Source: Kryptolebias marmoratus (taxonomy: Eukaryota; Chordata; Actinopteri; Cyprinodontiformes; Rivulidae). From it: a DNA stretch of 64,000 nucleotides. The translations under genes and the position numbers were made by a program. A model generated the notes under the pieces. It had not been told where the DNA came from. It saw only the letters and a list, made by a program, of their open reading frames with translations, and did no database searches. The stretch lies in assembly GCF_001649575.2 (NCBI RefSeq), contig NC_051443.1, positions 15,872,102-15,936,101 on the forward strand. Direction: 5' to 3'. Positions 21,581 to 34,100 of this stretch are shown here, piece by piece (position 1 is the stretch's first letter; each line of letters opens with the position of its first letter).

Positions 21581-22029
21581 GGAGGGCAAAAGTGGAGCAA
21601 GTTCTGCTGAAGCAGGTTTCATAGCAAACTTTTTTTTAAGGAATTTAAGAGATTACAGTGTATTTTTTACTATGAAAATATTTGCAAATAAAGTTAAATA
21701 TTTTGAAAAGTATAAAGTTACACAAAACAAAAAGTCAATTTTACTGACTGAGCTGAACGTTTTGATACGGAAATAATACGAAGGACGCAGAAGTAAGACT
21801 GAAAAAAATAAAATAAATCAGGAAAACAGTGTAAATGCTGACTCTCAACTTTTGCACGGTGCTGTTTTACCAGAAACAGAGGATTTTTTTACACAATATC
21901 TGAGCTCCGTCTCTCTCCTAGGAGCAGGTGGGACAGACTCGTCTCCTAACATATCAGCCAAATAAACACGGCTCTTAAAATATCTAATTATTAAACAGGT
22001 GACTTGTTAGCGCGTGCCCTAACTGCCAT

Positions 22030-22193
22030 ATGTGTTCCATGATCAACTCGCGAGATCGTCGGGCTCGCGGAGTTTTAGCCTGGCACGTGTGCTGGCCTTT
22101 TTTTTTTTTTTTGCTACCTTCCCTGAGAACTTTGGTTATCTGGAAAGTTTGTTTTTTTTTTTTTTTAAGTGTGGCTCTCAGCTGCCGAGGCGG
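22030..22193 (+). promoter_or_regulatory. Probable fubp3 promoter and 5' UTR, edge of a CpG-rich island
   Basis: CpG-rich sequence starts near 22045 (CGCGAGATCGTCGGGCTCGCGG) and continues downstream of the start codon to about 22760, in contrast to AT-rich flanks. There is no clear TATA box. Two long T runs (22098-22112 and 22152-22166) lie in the presumed 5' UTR. The transcription start is inferred and not located exactly. Confidence 0.55.
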
Positions 22194-25100
22194 ATGATGA
22201 TGATGATGATGGCGGAGCTGATTCAGGGACAGGCCTCGGTGGCTCAGCCAGGAACGAAAGATGACTTCGCAGACACGATACGCCGGGTCCGACAGGTAAA
22301 ACGTTCACCGGCGAGCGCGTGCGGCGACGCCGGGCGGACCGCGGAGCGTCGTTGTTGAAGCGCGCGGATCGGGGGCCGGAGATTTTGGTGTCGGGGCACC
22401 CCGGAGTATAAACACTCCTCATGCACCCTGCAAGCTAACATGCTAACGCTAACGCAGCCGAGGCGGGCGCATAGCTCGAAGCGGACAGATTAAAGTTTAC
22501 AGCGGACGGAAGACGTGTCGACTCGGGCCTCGGAGGACGTCGGACCGAACCCACGAGCCGAGCGTTGGCGTCCCGAACCGGGGCCCTTCGTGGCGTCGAA
22601 GTTTGTGCCACTTTAAGAAAAGTTAAGCCGAATACGTTGCAACCTGTTGTCAAACTCGCAGAAGTTGCAGCTAGCTTAGCGTGCTAACCCTAGAATCCCC
22701 AAGTTGCAGCTGGACCCGCGGCGTGAGAAAACACGACGCTTAGCCGGGACTCGAAGCCTGAACATCTGTTAGTTCCCACTACCAAGTTAGTACCAGTGTA
22801 ACTAGTTGTTGCCCTAGTTACTCGGGCTTCTTTGTAGCCTAATGATGCAATACTGACTTGTAAACTTGTTGTTCTCCTCTAAGCTAATAAGCTTGTGTAT
22901 CACAAGAGTATTGTGCTGCTTAGGATGGGTAAAAAGTGTTGATTTTGGAGAGCTGCTGTTAGCTAGCTGATAGCATGTTCTGGCAGCACTTTTAGGCCAT
23001 GTAATGTAACGTCATCTGTTGAAACAAGCCCCCCCCTCAGCTCCTCCTGTTGGACTTTTCCACTGCAACTTTGAAAATGCCAGAAAGATTGGAGCCTTCA
23101 AATTAACATTCAGTGGGATGTTTTTGTGCCACCCTGGGATCTGTTGCGGTGATAGGTCATATTAAGTTGGTCAAACACTCCTCTGTTTGCTGTGGTAGAT
23201 TAGGAAACCCCTCACAACTGTTAATAGTGTATAAACTGGACTTTAGTCATGAGCTACATGGGCTTCCCCCGTGTTGATTACAGGCACTCGCAAGGTTATA
23301 ACCTTCCAATTTGTGTATCAAATAGATTAGTGCGACAAACTCGAAATAGTCAGTCGGTCAGTGCAGGTTTCAGTTAAGTTGCGGCCTCTCCAACTCATCT
23401 CAAGAGCCCTGAAGCTGTATTTTTATTTTTACACGCCTGCTCAGGCGCTTTCCTCCAACAGAGCACATGTCCAGGTGTAAAAACCCAAACAGATGACTGA
23501 TAATTATCAAATATGCCTTTTTGATTTCCAAAGTGCACTTAAATCACAAATGTGAGTTCAGAGGAGCCACGATCTGGGTGGAGGCGAGCAATCAAATCAT
23601 GTATAAGGGATGAAATGCAGTTTTATAAGCCGTTCGTATGACGGCGAGCAGTCATTTAGTCCAAAAACACTCAGTTCAGTGAAACTTTGCCCCTTTATTT
23701 TTAATTTGTTCTCAGGGTTTTTAGTCAGCACAACCTTTAACTGGCTCTCAGATCGTGAAGTTGCCTCCAAACGTTTCCACGGTCTTTCAGTTTATTGTAT
23801 TTTTTGCCCCTTCAGCCCCTTTTAGCAGAAGCTTCGCACCAGCAGAGTGGCGTGTGCGTGACACGTTCCAATTCGTCTTCTTCGCTCACAGATAAGAGCG
23901 ATCATGGGACGTCCTTGATTTTTTTTTCCCTCCCTAAAAAACATTGGCATTAATCTTAACCCCCAGCTCTTTCACAATAACAGCAAAGTCATTTTTATTG
24001 TACTAAAGACAACAAGAGTGTTCATTTGAGCATCCAAAATAATCACAAATCTTTTTTTGCCGTGGTGTTACATACCTAATAGGAAAAAAAAAAAGATTTA
24101 GTCAGTTTCATTGTATGGTGACGTTGATGTGGGATAAACCAGAGATATGGGAAGTGGAGGCCATGTTATGATACTTAATACGTACGTGTGTGTCACCACA
24201 GATGCACATACACCCACTACCTGTTTCTTCCTTCTTGAAGAACAGCTCCTGAAACTGATATTTAAATCGCAACGACACACAAGCTGAAATTACTCTGCGT
24301 TTTGTATCAACAGACACAAATAAAGCACCCAGTTGTGTTGAGATCTATTTAAATGGTAACTAATTCACCTCTGTAGAGCGACTCACGTTTGCCAGTGGCA
24401 CCTGATTAACATTTACCTTGTCCTGGTTCTTCTGAAATGTTAAATTTTATTAAATGTAAATTAGACATAAGCAGTGCGGACCCCTGACAGCTGTGCCACA
24501 GTATCTTAATTTGCACGTTTCGCAGCCCTGGAAACTATCTTGGCGGCTCGTCCAGTCCACATCGATGTTTACTTAATGCTCTCAGTGGACAGCGAGGCCG
24601 GAGAGGAAGCTTCAGCCAAGAATTTTACTCCAAAATCTATCAGAGCTAAAAGACTGCAAGTCCACCACTGCAGCAAGGCTGAGAAATTTTTACTTCAAGG
24701 CGACAGATGACAATCCCTGAGACGGTCACGCCAAAGACTAAAACGATTAAAAACAACACAAACCTGTAGTGATATTTCCAGCTTAATCTTAGTAAAATAA
24801 ATAAAACAAACTGCTGTGAAACGATTAAATATAACAGTGTTCATGTGTGCACTGAGACGAGTTTATAAAGAGGCTGAATTTATGGACACAAATCTGAAAT
24901 TATGATTTCAAAAGTTCATAAGGTGACACTGAATGTCACACAGTGTGAGTTGAAGCCTGTTAGCTAAAAAACAGTTTGGCTACTCAAACGATACAGTAAC
25001 AATATGCTTTTTGAATTAAAAATTGATTAAAAGCTATTAATTTCCGAGCAAATCAAATCATGACATGCCATCAGCTTTAGAAATCGAACCGCAGAGGGTC

Positions 25101-28100
25101 AAAGAGCCACGTGTTTTGTGAAAATTTATCAAATATTTCTGTTTAAGTATTAATGTAATCTACAGTGCTGTAACTTTGACATGTCCACATCTGCAGAGAC
25201 AACAGCCTCACACCTGCTTCCTTTTAGACAGCTTTATTTCTATCGCAGCTTTCTGAAGTAGATAATCATCCCTGAAGGTGATGGGAGACTAATTTCCATG
25301 AGCATTTTTTTTTTTTTATCGTGAAAGAAAGAAAAAAAATCCAGACAGGCACACATGTCAATTTAGTGTAATTTTCTGAAATGCTATACTTTAGTGTGAA
25401 AGCAGAGGTGACAGATTAAGGCAGAATAGAAAATGCTCTCACACGGAGCGTTTAAACGCACCCAATGTGAGAATCTACTTCAGATTGGCGAGTGGTTCCT
25501 TTTTTTTTTTTTTTAAAGTAGATTATTTTTCTGCGGCGCTTTTAATACAAATAACTGCACTTTCCTTAGCGCGTGTGAGGCGGACCGCACTGCGTGAACA
25601 CGCCAGCAGACGGCTTTTATTTATATTTCTGCATTTACTCAGAAATGTGCAGAGCTGTGATTATCCAAGCTGAAACACTGACTTCGATCTGACTTTTGTT
25701 AAACCTTTTTTAATTTGATGTTTTCTCACTTGGAAACAAGGTGGAGGATGAAGACGGTTTTCTGGTTTCTACATAGTTCAGAAGTGTGATTGCATAGTAA
25801 TCAGAGTTGTGGAAGTTACTTGACTCTGAGATGTTTATTACAAGTGCAGAAGCAAACTCAAATTTATATTCGTTTAGATTTTTTCAAATCTTAAAGCATA
25901 TTAGTGGTAGGTTTTTTTTATTAGGAGGGCATTATGTTGCTCATTTGCTTTGAATTGGGAATAAAATGTTGTTGTGGCAAGATTTGCACTGACAGGTTAA
26001 TGATAGTATTTTTTCTATTTTATTTTATGAACTTCTTATAAAAGAAAAGCTAGATAATGTACAGAGGGAACGTTGGTCAGATATTAAATGTTCCATCGAC
26101 TCCTTCATTTTTGCTTATTTAAAGCTCGGACCTAATATGTAATATTTTAGGCACATATGGATTCAATATGTGTAAAATGTTAAACCTAATGAAGCTATTA
26201 TATTTGTTTGGATTATTAAAACACTTTTCCAAATCACCAAATCTTTTTTAATATTGATGTTTAATGTGTGATTCGTTCTTCGTCTTTTCCCTTTCGCCTC
26301 TTTTAAGTCCTCCTGCTGCTGACAGCGCGGAGTGTATTGAGTTTTAAATATATTTTGACCTTTTTTGTAACTTCCAAGCAGCTCCTCTTTAGGCAGAAAC
26401 GGTGCTGCGATGTCCTGTGGTCTGTGTAAGGTGTCAGTGAAGGCATTACGAGGCAGGCGGGGGACGTTTGGAGTCCACGTTGAGCTGCTGAACTCCGCGC
26501 AAAGTGTTGTTGAAGATACCTCTGTGCACAGCAGGTGGCTCCGTTCAAGCCAAACTTTACAGAAAACTCGACGCCGTTACGCAAGCGAGGAGAAAAGGGA
26601 TAGTGCCGTTCTCATCGTGCAGGGTCGACTGAGATGATTTCTCTAGGAAAACAACAAAAAAAATTGTGCGTTCAAAGAATCTTCTCACTGATCCAGTTGT
26701 TTCCATCTGTCCTGCTGTGTTGTCTCCAGATGGCAGCCAAGATGGGAGGAGACCAGATGCCCAACATGAACAGTTCGTGTCCCGTCATAGACCCCTCCCT
26801 GTACGGCTTCGGGGGCCAGAAACGATCCTTAGACAATGGAGGTGAGGCACCCACATTCATCAGTTTGTGATAAGTGCTCATTATAAAACAACGTAAATAT
26901 CTGTAAATCAGTGTCACTCAGAGGGAAGCACAAACATGACCGCTCTGTTCTTATTTATGAACACCGAAGCCTGACAGAATTTACTGCAGTCAGTAATGGT
27001 TGATGTATATCCTTATCTTTATTGGTGCGGCTCTACAAATAAAGCATAAATTGGTCATTTTAAATACACTAAATGGTTTGAGAACATGGGGAAAGATTTC
27101 ATTGGTTTACTTTTGCCGTGACTCCCAATTCATGCTCCTATAGCATAATTTTGTTTTTTTTTTATTAGGCTTTAAGATTTTAGATTGCAATCACTTCTTC
27201 TTTTTAGAATTCAGTCTGCTTAGTCATCACAGGCTGGTGCCTTTCTGCCTCTGATTTTCATAACAGAGGTCTGGTTTCTTGGCTGTTTAAAAACACGAGG
27301 AACCGGTTTTAGGAAGAGGACGATCCAGTCGAGCCGTCTTTCTCAGAGCCTGTTTTGCTTGACGCGTCATCGTGCTCGTGCCACGTAGCACGGGCGGCTT
27401 GCAGGTTGTTGTTTTGATTCAGCTGCACACGGTACAATATTCACCAGACATGTTGAATCAAGCTGCGTCTCTTTTTGTATTATGTTTGGAAATTAACAAA
27501 CATAATCCTCACAGTTCTCCAAGCGGCTGTGCTCTAACCAGGCCTTCATTTAATGGAATCTGCTGGCCTGTGTGGCTTATGGCCGACCACTGCTCCAGTC
27601 ACCAGCTGAGGCGCCTGCCAGCTGCCGGCTACAGCTCCAACTACCAGTAAAGTATCCGGACGGTGGTTCAAACCCCGGCTGTGCACCGTGAAGCCCCGCG
27701 GCAAATGATCCTGCCAGAAACAAGCAAGTTGAGGAACAAAAACCCTACCTTTTTAGAAGTAGGAGGCTATTCCCAAAACGCAGCAACATCCTCGAGTTCC
27801 TCCGCACGGCTGTGAGTTTCATCCTTTCGTCCTCTCACCCGAGTATTTGGCGAGCTCTTTGCTTGTCCCGGTTGCCGCATCCTTGCCTGTGGCTTGGGTA
27901 GTTGTCATCAGTCGGTGAGGGCGAGCCGAGCTGGATCCTTGTGGAAAGAGTGGGTCCAAACTCCTCTGTCCTCCAGCATTGCTGCAATAAAAGGCTACGC
28001 ATCGGTTTGCCGCGTTCCCACGAGAACAGTCTGTTTGTTGTTGTTGAGAGAATGATCCCGTTTGTTTTTAGTGATCAACTACAACTACAGGCTGTGGGGT

Positions 28101-31100
28101 CTTGTGAAGACATGTCCCGAAAGGCTCTGTGTGTCAGAAAAGTGCTATTTTTATTATTTTTAATTACCTATTTGCTTTGGGGAAAAAAACAAAAAGTTTA
28201 AATGTGATTTATTTGTCAGTACTATCAAGACGTGTAGGTTTTCTGGCACCAAAACATAATGAAATAATCTTTTTTTTAATATTTTATTATTTTTTTTAAG
28301 GTACAGTAAAACACTTGAGTAATTTTAGTTTTCAGTTCTAACATGAAGAAATGACTCAAACAAGAACAAATTTGTAAAGATTAACATCAGTTATCCAAAC
28401 AATTTGAATCGATTATCACAACACGTGCTGCATGATGCTTACAAAGAAGCTATCAGAGCATATAAACTGTTTTTATCTCTGTGGGATTGTATTTGTTTAT
28501 AAGTTGACTAATTATTGACATAACTGCTGTTTTCTGTTAGCAGTTTTACTTTTTTAAAAACCTAACCTGCAATTTAGCGATCACATGGAATGTCTAAGCA
28601 ACCGTTAAAATACATATTTCTTTATATATTTACATTATCTTATGTACCGTCCCTGAATAAATGAGCTCGAACTGAACTGACGGGGCTTATTTGAGCTGCT
28701 TCCACTGATCTGAGGTGAGAGACGTGTAGTTTGGATAATTAAGTGTCACACTGCTGCGAGTCCATGGAAGAGAAAAATACTTTATTTTTTTTTATTTTCT
28801 TGCTACACTACAAAGATTTGATCCATTTCATATTCACAAAGTGGAAACACCAGTCATTTACCCCATCTTCCTCTTATCTTGTCACAGTTGTTTGTATGAT
28901 AGTTCAGCCTTGAATACATGGATAGGAAAATTGTATGCAATTCAAGTTTAGGTTCCTTTGATGCACTGTTTGTTGACAAGAATATGTCCCCAGCTTTTCT
29001 CAGTCAAGGTTGTCCTGCAATATGAGCGATCTGACAAAATGTTGTTGTTTTTTTTTTAGGGTTTTTTTCGTTTGCAGTTGGTTCTCATAAATTAGTCGTA
29101 ATAGAAGTACTCTCGAGGCGCCCCCCACTTCATCAGAAGTCGGTACACCTCCCTTTTTGGTATTCATAGCTGTTCCATTCTCAGTCTTTAACCTCGCCGC
29201 TTTTCCGGGAGAAGTGAACTCGGCGCAAACAGCCATAAAATTGATTGAACCCATAAGATATCAATTCAAGTCTTCACGTCCATGGCTGCACATCCTCCAG
29301 TGACCCTGCACGACCCTCGCTTGATTCCACCCGTCAGAATTCAATTCGGGACCAGCAGCCAGTGACCCGACCGAGCAGCTCTGATTGAAACGCTCGCTCG
29401 TGCGCTCGCAGGTCTGATTTCCATGCTGGTAAAAGCCCCCCCCCCGCCCGCGCGGCAGGTCAGACGCAGACATTCGGGATTGGCAGCTTCAAGCCCATCT
29501 ACTCCCGTCTCCTCCAGCACTGACTCTCTCTTTTGTCGTTTCGACAATTATTTGCACTGTTATTAGGGCATTTTTCACATTTTAATTGCATTTTCTTTTT
29601 TCCCTATCTCTCTCTCTCAGTAGGAAACCATCTTGGGGCAATGGTACAGCAAAGGTGAGCAGAAAATACTCAGTCTTTGTAGTAAAACATTTAGTATTAT
29701 CTGTAACTAAGCTAGGCCTAAGTTAGGGTTGAAGGTCAGCTCGTCATTTGTTTCACACACACACGATCTCAATCAAAGTTTTACTCCACAAATATCTTTT
29801 TATCCCTAATGTTGATCCAATTGAATTAAATACTTCTGTACTTGGGTTTTTAATACATATCCCATGGTGTACTAGAGAGCCACTCGCAGCTTATTTCTCT
29901 TTGTTGTTAGTTTTACTCAGTAGGAATCCTTAAAACTAAGTTTTCGTTCTTTTTTTCGTTTGTGCAACAGGGCTTTTACAACAGAAGACTTCAAAGTGCC
30001 TGATAAGATGGTGGGATTCAGTGAGTAACCCTCAGTTTCATTATTGTATCCTCTGAGTGGCTGTGGCTCAGTGGTTAGAGCAGTCGCCCTCCAGTGAGAG
30101 AGTTGGAGGTTCGACAGTCACATGACTGGGCGAGACACTGAACCCCTCATTTCCTCAGTGGATGAATGGAGTTTAAAGCACTGATTAGACTCTATAAAAT
30201 GATTTATTCAGGTTAGTTTTGCAGAGTTCTGTATGAATGTGTGTGTGGATGGATAAACGAGGGCACAGCTTGTTGTAAAGTGCTTTCAGTGACCTGGTTG
30301 GCTATAAAGTACAGCTTTATTTACCATTATTTTCAGTTTATTTGTATACTTCTCAGTTTGGGTCGATGCTTCAACTAGCTGTTTTTAAAATAAAAAAAAA
30401 ATAAAATTTTGTTCTCGTTTTTCTAGTTATTGGAAAAGGAGGAGAACAGATCTCCAGAATACAGCAAGAATCAGGTTGTAAGATCCAGATTGCCTCTGGT
30501 AAGTAGCGAGGTATTAGAAAATATCGATGGCAGCTTCAGCATTTAATCAACGTTCTTTCAGTTTAGCGGCTTTTTACCTTTTAAAATTTAAGGGTGTTTT
30601 TAAATTTTCCTGACAGCTAAATGGAGGTGTAAGTGGTGAGGCCTTCAGGGTTGTGCTTTTCTTCTTATGCTGTGGTGATTTGAAGTGGTTGGCTCTGGCA
30701 TACCAGTGCAATTTTACATAACAAATCTCTAAATTAGGCAAAGATTGCCCTTTAAGATAAGAAATAAGAATCTTAGACTACTTGTTTTAGTTTATGTACA
30801 CCGGCACTTGTTGCATATCAAACTGCACTTTAAAGCTCAGAGAGTTCAGATTGTAGGTGTTGAAATTGAGATACTTTTCACGTATTTTATGCCAGTTTTT
30901 CTTTTTGTGAAGACTGCACACGTTCTTGTATGTGAGGATGATTTTTCTGTTTGTTTGACTCTGTTTTGTCACAGAGAGCGGGGGCATGTTGGACAGACCG
31001 TGCACACTGACTGGGAGCCCAGAAAACATTGAGTAAGTTGCATCATTGGTGGCAGCGAAGCGCCGTAGAATATTAGAGAAGGCGCGGCGTCGTTGTGATA

Positions 31101-34100
31101 TAGGACACAAACTCAAAGTTCTGTTTGCATCTCAGGGTCAGTCTCTTCTGATGCAGGAAAATGAGACTTAGCAGAGTGAGTGTGGTGACGCGTGTCTTCG
31201 CTGTGGTTTGCTCCTCTCCACAGCCAGGCGAAGAGGCTGCTGAGTGAGATTGTGGAGCAGTGTCGGTACGGTCCAGGCTTCCACAACGACATGGACGGCA
31301 ACAGCTCCATCCAACAGATCCTCATCCCCGCCAACAAAGTCGGCCTGGTCATCGGCAAGGGGGGAGAGACCATCAAACAGCTGCAGGTCTGCTCATAGGA
31401 TGCCGTAACATAAAGCACATTCAAATGGTCTTTTTTTTTACTTCCTGCCATCAGTCTCCCTGTCATGGCGCTCTTTCTTGAGTGTTGTAGTCTCACCACA
31501 AGATGGATGTTTACTGAAGTAGACATTTGTAGCAGTGTAGGTTTTTTTTTCCCCACTGTTTAGTTGATAATGATAGTCCTCGTCCTTCCTATTTCGTTCG
31601 CATTGCTACAAAGATTATTTAGATTCAGAGACCAACTGGGTTATGCCACAGGCTTTCTGTCCTTCCTGAGTGAATAGTGCTTTGGGCCCCAGGTAACCAT
31701 GGTGGTTTGTGTTCCTGTGTGATTGTACCCCTGCAGGAGAGAACAGGAGTGCAGATGATAATGATTCAGGATGACCCCATGCCCACCGGAGCAGACAAGC
31801 CCCTCAGAATCACTGGAGATCCCCACAAAGTGCAGGTCGGTTTCAGAAAAGCCATTTTTCCTGTTTGTTCTCAATCTACACATCTTACGCCCTCAGAAGA
31901 CATCTGAGGATGTTACAGTCATCGTTGTTTCGGTTGATATTAAGCATTTTTTGTAAAATCTGCCTTTTTGCATGCTTCTCAATTTTCCTTCCAGCAAGCC
32001 CGTGAACTTGTGGTGAAGCTCATTCGGGACAAAGACCAAGGAGACTTCAGGGTTGGCAGGGCAGATTTTGGATCCAAAATGGGTGGAAGTAGTCTGGATG
32101 TAAGATTCAAATTCAAAGCCCTAAATATATTCCCCTTCATAAGTATGGAGCGAAAAAAATTGAAAAATCCTTAAATTTTCCTTTCTTTTTTTTCTCATTT
32201 TGCAGGTGGTTGTGCCCAGATTTGCAGTTGGTATCATCATTGGCAGGAACGGAGAGATGATCAAGAAGATTCAGAATGATGCTGGTGTCAGGATCCAGTT
32301 CAAACAAGGTAACATTAACAAGCTCGGCTTATTTGTTTGATTCGGATTTTGTATTTATTTGTCTTCCATCCACATAACGGTCCCTACACCTCCTAAAAAT
32401 GACAATATACAGTTTACAATTAACTTCAAATGTTATCAGTTAAGGAAATAAAAGCATAATCCAACCTTTTCTCCATCCAAGAGTTGTTTTTTCAAGTGGA
32501 GCGTGTGTTGTTTTGTTCAGACGATGGCGTCAGTCCTGACCGTGTCGCTCAGGTGATGGGCCAGCCCGACCACTGCCATCACGCAGCCCACCTCATCAAC
32601 GAACTGGTTCAGACAGCTCAGGCAAGTGCTGCTGTTCTTAATTGAAACAAGACAAGATTATGGTTAAATGACTTGATGTTAGAATTTTATCCAGCAGGCT
32701 TTTAAAATCACAAACAATGGTGAGTGCTAATTGGTAATTAGGGTGGTGTCTCCCGGGGCTGCGGTTGTTGGAGACTAGCTGGCAATTAAACGTTGTGAGA
32801 AACCGCGAGAATATACGTAAAACCTCAGTTGCCGTCTCACTGAATTCAGAGTATTTGCATCCAGCTTTTGAACATCAAGCCTTATTTTTGTGTGCGCAGC
32901 TTGCAGCTCTGTGTTCCTGGAGAGCACGTTGTAGATGGGCGACTTCTAGAATAATTTTTCAATAATTATTTATCATCTGTGTGCGTTAAAAGCTGGACAT
33001 TTGGATTTGGAGCCTTAGAAATTCTCTGTCATAAAGAGATCTCCCACGCAGCTCTGGTGCTCCTGAGAGGCTGTAAATGCCCACAACACAACTGAGACTG
33101 GTTTGAGTTTCCCGCAACATCTCTGTGGGTATTTTGAGAGGAAAATATTTCCGATTTAAAAAGTTGGATGCTGTTCGCCAGCAGTCGCACCACCGTGACA
33201 TACTTCTTTTAGGTGAACAGATGAAATATCCAAGCATTTTAACTGTGACACTTTCTTCTTTGTACCTCCTAATAGGAGCGAGATGGATTTGGCGGCGTTA
33301 TGGGACGTCGAGGGCGAGGTGACTCTAACATGGGAGGACCTGGGGGACTGCAGGAGGTGACGTACGCAGTACCTGCTGATAAGTGTGGCCTGGTGATCGG
33401 CAAAGGTACGGAAAAGGTTTTAATTTAGTCCTGCTAGCAACTTAAACTCATTGACGCTGATATCAGCTTGGTGAACTTTGTCCGTGCTTTATTTGTCCTG
33501 TGTGCTTGTTACTCTGATGCATTTAGCAACTTAAAATGTGTATTTTTGTCTTCTTTGGAAAAACGCAACAGTTCATCAAAACGATCAGCCTTATTAAAAA
33601 GTAAATCCAGCTCGCCAGACGGCTGCTTTTCTTTGAATAACCAAACGCCATTTGGTGTTTGGCCACTACGTGAAACTGATAAGAAGAAGAGGAGGGGTGC
33701 AGGGGGGAGATGTGACCACCCTATTCTCCCCCAGGGTTCATGTATACAGCACAAGTGGTATTCATTGGCTTCACTAAGGGCTTAATGACGGGGATAATGC
33801 GTGTAATGTGACATTAATTGTTAAAGGTGCATAATAACAGCCCTCAATCATGTGGAAGGCTGCCTGGCATCTAATGAGGGTCTTTCAGTCCAATAGAGTG
33901 CAGCGAGGGAATGAATAGAAGGAATTAGCTTATTGGCTATTCATGCCCACTCTATTGGCAGCTATTTAAAAGTCATTGACCAGTGCATTGGAAGGAGCTG
34001 TGTGTGTGTGCGCGCGCGTTGTATGATGGCATGCATGTCGCCTCGGTGTGTGTGCGTATGTGCAGCGGTGGGCGGTCCAGCGGGGGCCTCTTTACCTAAG

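Larger units (their letters stand above)
9200..22030. other. Intergenic region between ass1 and fubp3, no recognisable gene
   Basis: I see no exon chain with conserved protein sequence on either strand across about 12.8 kb. The region holds the T-rich block near 11 kb, a dead reverse transcriptase near 12.6 kb, two copies of an interspersed repeat (14.5 and 18.1 kb), three diverged tandem arrays (16.0, 18.9 and 20.9 kb) and a teleost repeat at 20.5 kb. Several stretches with balanced composition and TAAT motifs (about 10.3-10.6 and 13.4-14.2 kb) look like candidate conserved non-coding DNA. Long open frames here, such as 19657-20142, do not resemble any protein I know. Confidence 0.75.

Noticed and set aside
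27600..27720. tRNA-like words (GGTGGTTCAAACCCCGG) in fubp3 intron 2
   Set aside because: A B-box-like motif alone; no matching A box, acceptor stem or anticodon arm could be built, so not called a tRNA or SINE.
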